Source: Gymnorhina tibicen (taxonomy: Eukaryota; Chordata; Aves; Passeriformes; Artamidae). From it: a DNA stretch of 64,000 nucleotides. This document shows, piece after piece, positions 60,801 through 64,000 of this stretch; position 1 is the first letter of the stretch, and each line of letters starts with the position of its first letter. Made by a program: the position numbers and the translations under genes. The notes beneath the pieces were generated by a model. It ran no database searches, was not told the DNA's origin, and saw nothing but the letters and a program-made list of their open reading frames with translations. The stretch spans positions 372,001 to 436,000 of the forward strand of contig VXAZ01000373.1 in NCBI GenBank assembly GCA_013399875.1, in the 5' to 3' direction.

Positions 60801-62260
60801 TATGCAAGACCATAACTTCAGGACACTCATACACACACAAACTGTATCAGCACTCATGTACTTTAGTATTTGAAATCCCAAGAGCAATTATGGAGAATTA
60901 CCCAGACACGTCTCTTTAAAGGAGCAGAATTGAGCAAGAAACCCACCTATGAACCCAGATCCACTGTTACACCAGCAGATTGGGATTATAGACAGACTGC
61001 CTAATATGTGCATTGTAGCTACTATTTTCCAAATAGAGCACAATAAAAATTAATAAATATGGAACACATTTTGGCATGACACCCTTAGTATCTTCTCTTC
61101 ACAGGCATGTTGATATTAATATTCTTTTCTTCACCTGTAAATTTGCACAGATGCTCATATACAGGCAGTTAGCAAATAAGTGTCTCTTTGTTTATATGCA
61201 ATTTATAATTACTATCTCAGATTGCATATATATTTTAAATGCCTTCAACATACCTGTGACATATTTTTATGTATTTGTCCACAAAAGAATTTACATTTTA
61301 CTATGTTTAGGTATATCTTAATGTGTCATGCTAAAACTATTTTGCCTACAGTCTCTTGCAGGTTTCAGAATGTATTAAATCAAGGGGGGAAATGACAGAA
61401 AAAGAGAGTTTTAGTATAAATCCTCCAAAACTTTACTAGCCAACCAGGACAGATGAAGCCATGAGATTTAAATCACCAGCTATACAGCTCTGGCTGCATT
61501 GCTTTCACTGTTAGGCCAAATAATCCCCAGTCTGTCCACTAAGTTTAGTATTGTGCGTAGGGTACAACATCTCTTACAAGAAACTTCTGGACTGAATATG
61601 CCACCAACCCTAGAGAGACAGCAAGAAAAGTCCAGAACATAGTACTGTCAGAATTATTTGTGGCTAGCCATTCACAGATAAAAATTGCTTTAAAATACTT
61701 GTCCTGCTAAGTATTGGCCAGCATGATAAGGCAACCTGTTAAAAATTTTGTCCACTGCGTTTCTCCAAATCAGTAACTTCAGCAGGCCTGCACCAAAGCT
61801 GGACTGTATTAACATACTTGTGAGTCAAGCCCAAGATGAGTTCAGTGACAGAGTGATAAGCAGAGGCAATGAAGTCAGGGCTGTACTCAGGGACTTGTCC
61901 CAGAGGGTCCCAGATGGGTGGTGTGAGCCCAAATGAAGCCCAGGAGGAGGTGAAGAGGGGAGCAGCATGAGCAATCAGCAGCCCAGAGCTCCCTCCCTGA
62001 CCTTGTTTTGGTCAGCAGCAGTCACAGCCTGTGAGCAGGACTCTAATCCCTGCACAACTGGGACATTGGCACTATTCTAGGACACTAGCCCAAGCTGTTT
62101 GGGGAACTGCTGTAAATATCCCCATTGTATAGATGAGGAAATAAAGTCTGCAAGAACAAAATGCTTTACTGTGAGGACAGAAGATGTAAAGATTAAAAGA
62201 AAAAGGCCACTTCATTGCCTTAGGTCCAGATTTTCAGGTACTGAGAAGATCACTGGGTGA
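57871..62260. other. Non-coding stretch with faint ancient-repeat echoes
   Basis: GGGCACCTAAATTTAACTCC at about 57894 and AAATCAATGGAAGTTA at about 58482 recall motifs of old reptile/archosaur interspersed repeats (GGCACCTAAAT..., AAGTCAATGGGAGTT). CCCCATTGTATAGATGAGGA at about 62118 recalls L2/MIR, and TAGGTCCAGATTTTCAGGTA at about 62221 recalls another reptile repeat motif. Each is too short to call. Frames of about 100 codons at 58622, 59261 and 59779 are unrecognised. Confidence 0.3.
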
Positions 62261-63106
62261 CTCTGCTATTAGCAGGGAAGGAATAGACCTTCAGAAGACC
62301 CCTAGAAATCATACATGTCATTTCACTACCCCATGGTGGGATAATTTACTGGGTGTATTTCTCTATACCCATTCCTGAAGGCTTCTAATTATCCTCCATG
62401 GCCAAATGTGTTCCAGTGCACCAGTACAGTTTATTCTTTACGGTAGGTAAATTTGCAAATTCTGCATTCACTTCAATTGCTAGCTTTTTTTCCAAAGGTG
62501 TATCTCCTCCCAGGTGCTGGTTTTGTATCCCCTCAGAACACAAAAAATAATGAATTGATGAACAGAGGTAAGGAGGACCAAAACCAAGAAAACAACCCAG
62601 CTCTCTTGAATTACACAAATTAGTATCTTCATTGTCTAAAATGTGCTTGCCCTTTTATTCTTAACTTCACCCATCAGTCATTCCTGTCCCTGAGGAATAA
62701 TTAGCTGTATATCAAGGAGACCATCCTTTTGCTGTTTTTAACTTTTCACGATACCTAAAAGGATGGTGGATTCTTGGTTGTTCATCTGAACAGAAATAGA
62801 ATAGTAACATCAGAGCAATGGGTGCAGAAAGCAATGTGTATGGGCCACTGTGTACGTGTTCATTATCCTGCCCTTTTTCAGAGGAAAGCATCCTGAGACA
62901 AACCCATTTACCTGAATATTAGCTGTCGACTCATTCCCCATCAGCAGTGAAGCTACTCTAGATCTTCACCCAGGGAAACAACATACACTTACAGGAAACA
63001 GGGCTCTAATTTCTACCCCCATCCATCAGGCTACCTGCAAGAGAAACAGTGCTAACACAGAATCATGCTTCCCAGTGTAGGGAGTTGCTTGGTGTGACCC
63101 GGAGCT
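62261..63106. other. Non-coding stretch, nothing recognised
   Basis: Short frames only, the longest 77 codons on the minus strand at 62385-62618. No repeat or regulatory feature was supported. Confidence 0.5.
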
Positions 63107-63709
63107 ATGCACTCTCAGGGGAAGCAGCCTCGCTTGAAGGTTAGAGCAGGACATAGAAATCTGCTGCAAAGCAAAATACCACTGCTCTGTCAGAGTGGGA
63201 AACTCAGGCAGCAGCTCTACCCTGTTAAGAGAGAAAACTTACAGACATTGTCACTGTGCTGGGCCTTCTCCTTAGAGCTGAAGGACCTAGACAGGACATC
63301 TTCATTCCTACTTTGTTCTCAGTACTTCTGTAACAAAGAAGCAGTACCTAAAAGTGATACTAAACCTGGAAAGGCTTCAGGTCCCCCAAGCAGCCCTCAA
63401 GTAGAGTTACAGCAAGGTTGGCTCCTTTCTTCTCACAAAGACTATCTCTCTCTCTCAAAAACCTCTTACTTTTGCCTCTCAATCCAAACAAAGCTTTCAG
63501 GGACACTGATGAGAGGAGATCCAGTGGCACAGATCCTTCCCAGCACCTGCAGTGGCCCCAGACAACAGTGTGCAGAGGCAGTGATGCTCTCAAAATCTCC
63601 CTCCCAACTGAGGCTCAACAAAAATGTTCATGGAGGCAGAACTTCTTCAGCTGATTTGGAAAAACAGGTTTTTTTGTCAAGGACAGCTGTCAGGCAGGAG
63701 AGTCTGTAA
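63107..63709 (+). other. 200-codon open frame, unknown, doubtful
   Basis: An ATG at 63107 follows closely after an in-frame TGA (63095-63097) and opens 200 codons ending at TAA 63707-63709. The peptide is Ser-, Leu-, Lys- and Gln-rich, without signal peptide, membrane helix or known domain. The stop lies inside GTAAGTGAA (from 63706), which is a good match to the vertebrate splice-donor consensus except that the exon side is TCT rather than CAG. A frame ending at a donor-like site can mean an exon read into its intron, but this may be coincidence. Other frames on both strands are also open over 63360-63654. Not recognised. Confidence 0.15.
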
Positions 63710-64000
63710 GTGAATTAGACCTTCTATACTTGCAAAGCATCTTGTGTGAACAGCTTCATTCTCCTGCGATAAAGTTAAATAGGTGCTGGCTTCTGTTTGT
63801 AAATATGTCCTAGGTGGTTCACCTGAACAGTATTCATGTCAGCAGTTTTATCACACTTAAATTGTTTTTCTTTCATTTGCCTGCTTATAAGCCATTCCAG
63901 GGAATGTTTATGGTTTACCTAAAGCCCAGTAGTATTGGGACAAGTTATTTAGCATTGCTCTTTCGCATTTCCTTGATCAGCTTCATCTACTTCATAGAAC
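63710..64000. other. Non-coding end of window
   Basis: AT-rich sequence without frames, repeats or RNA features that I can recognise. Confidence 0.5.

Noticed and set aside
1..64000. Operons, CRISPR arrays, toxin-antitoxin, phage or endogenous retrovirus genes
   Set aside because: No repeats-with-spacers, ribosome-binding-site-led gene strings, or retroviral gag/pol/env-like peptides or paired LTRs were seen.

Overview
This window looks like non-coding vertebrate nuclear DNA, most probably from a bird. The strongest clue is two copies of the CR1 LINE 3' end, each finishing in the ATTCTRTG-type octamer tail (6875-6893 and 41491-41501). CR1 is the dominant interspersed repeat of birds and other sauropsids. 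The rest is AT-rich and CpG-poor, with short microsatellites and few young repeats, as expected of a bird intron or intergenic stretch. There are no operons, CRISPR arrays, rRNA or tRNA genes, or insertion sequences, and nothing suggests a prokaryote or phage.

No protein-coding gene can be supported. The open reading frames are short, occur on both strands in overlapping frames, and match no family I recognise. The two longest (about 217 codons at 10490-11143 and 200 codons at 63107-63709) are longer than most chance frames and are listed at low confidence. No CpG island or promoter-like region was seen, and I cannot name the host locus.

Layout. 1-6084: plain sequence with a 16-bp x3 tandem repeat (2292) and an L2/MIR-like fragment (about 3785). 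6085-6893: a decayed CR1-clade reverse-transcriptase fossil followed by a better preserved CR1 3' tail on the same strand. 6894-19214: plain sequence, the longest ORF, a possible CR1/L3 relic (11628) and an old sauropsid-type repeat (18805). 19215-19402: a 90-bp direct duplication with a single ambiguous base beside it. 23351-23406: a purine (GAAAA)n tract. 33800-33875: a segment that aligns in reverse with the middle of 5S rRNA, possibly an old 5S-derived SINE. 34385-34640: a possible CR1/L3 relic. 41100-41501: two oppositely oriented CR1 pieces side by side. 43237 and 45109: an identical 23-bp word on the same strand. 45498-45615: an imperfect local duplication. 45616-64000: plain sequence with a few weak ancient-repeat echoes and the second long ORF.

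A diffuse feature runs through the window: well over a dozen degenerate A/C-only or G/T-only tracts of the AAAACC / GGTTTT kind, in both orientations. I found no convincing undescribed biological system. The observations most worth checking are the ancient repeat fossils (possible exapted elements), the duplication beside the N, the 23-bp word and the two long ORFs. All family assignments come from recalled consensus patterns, not from a database search.
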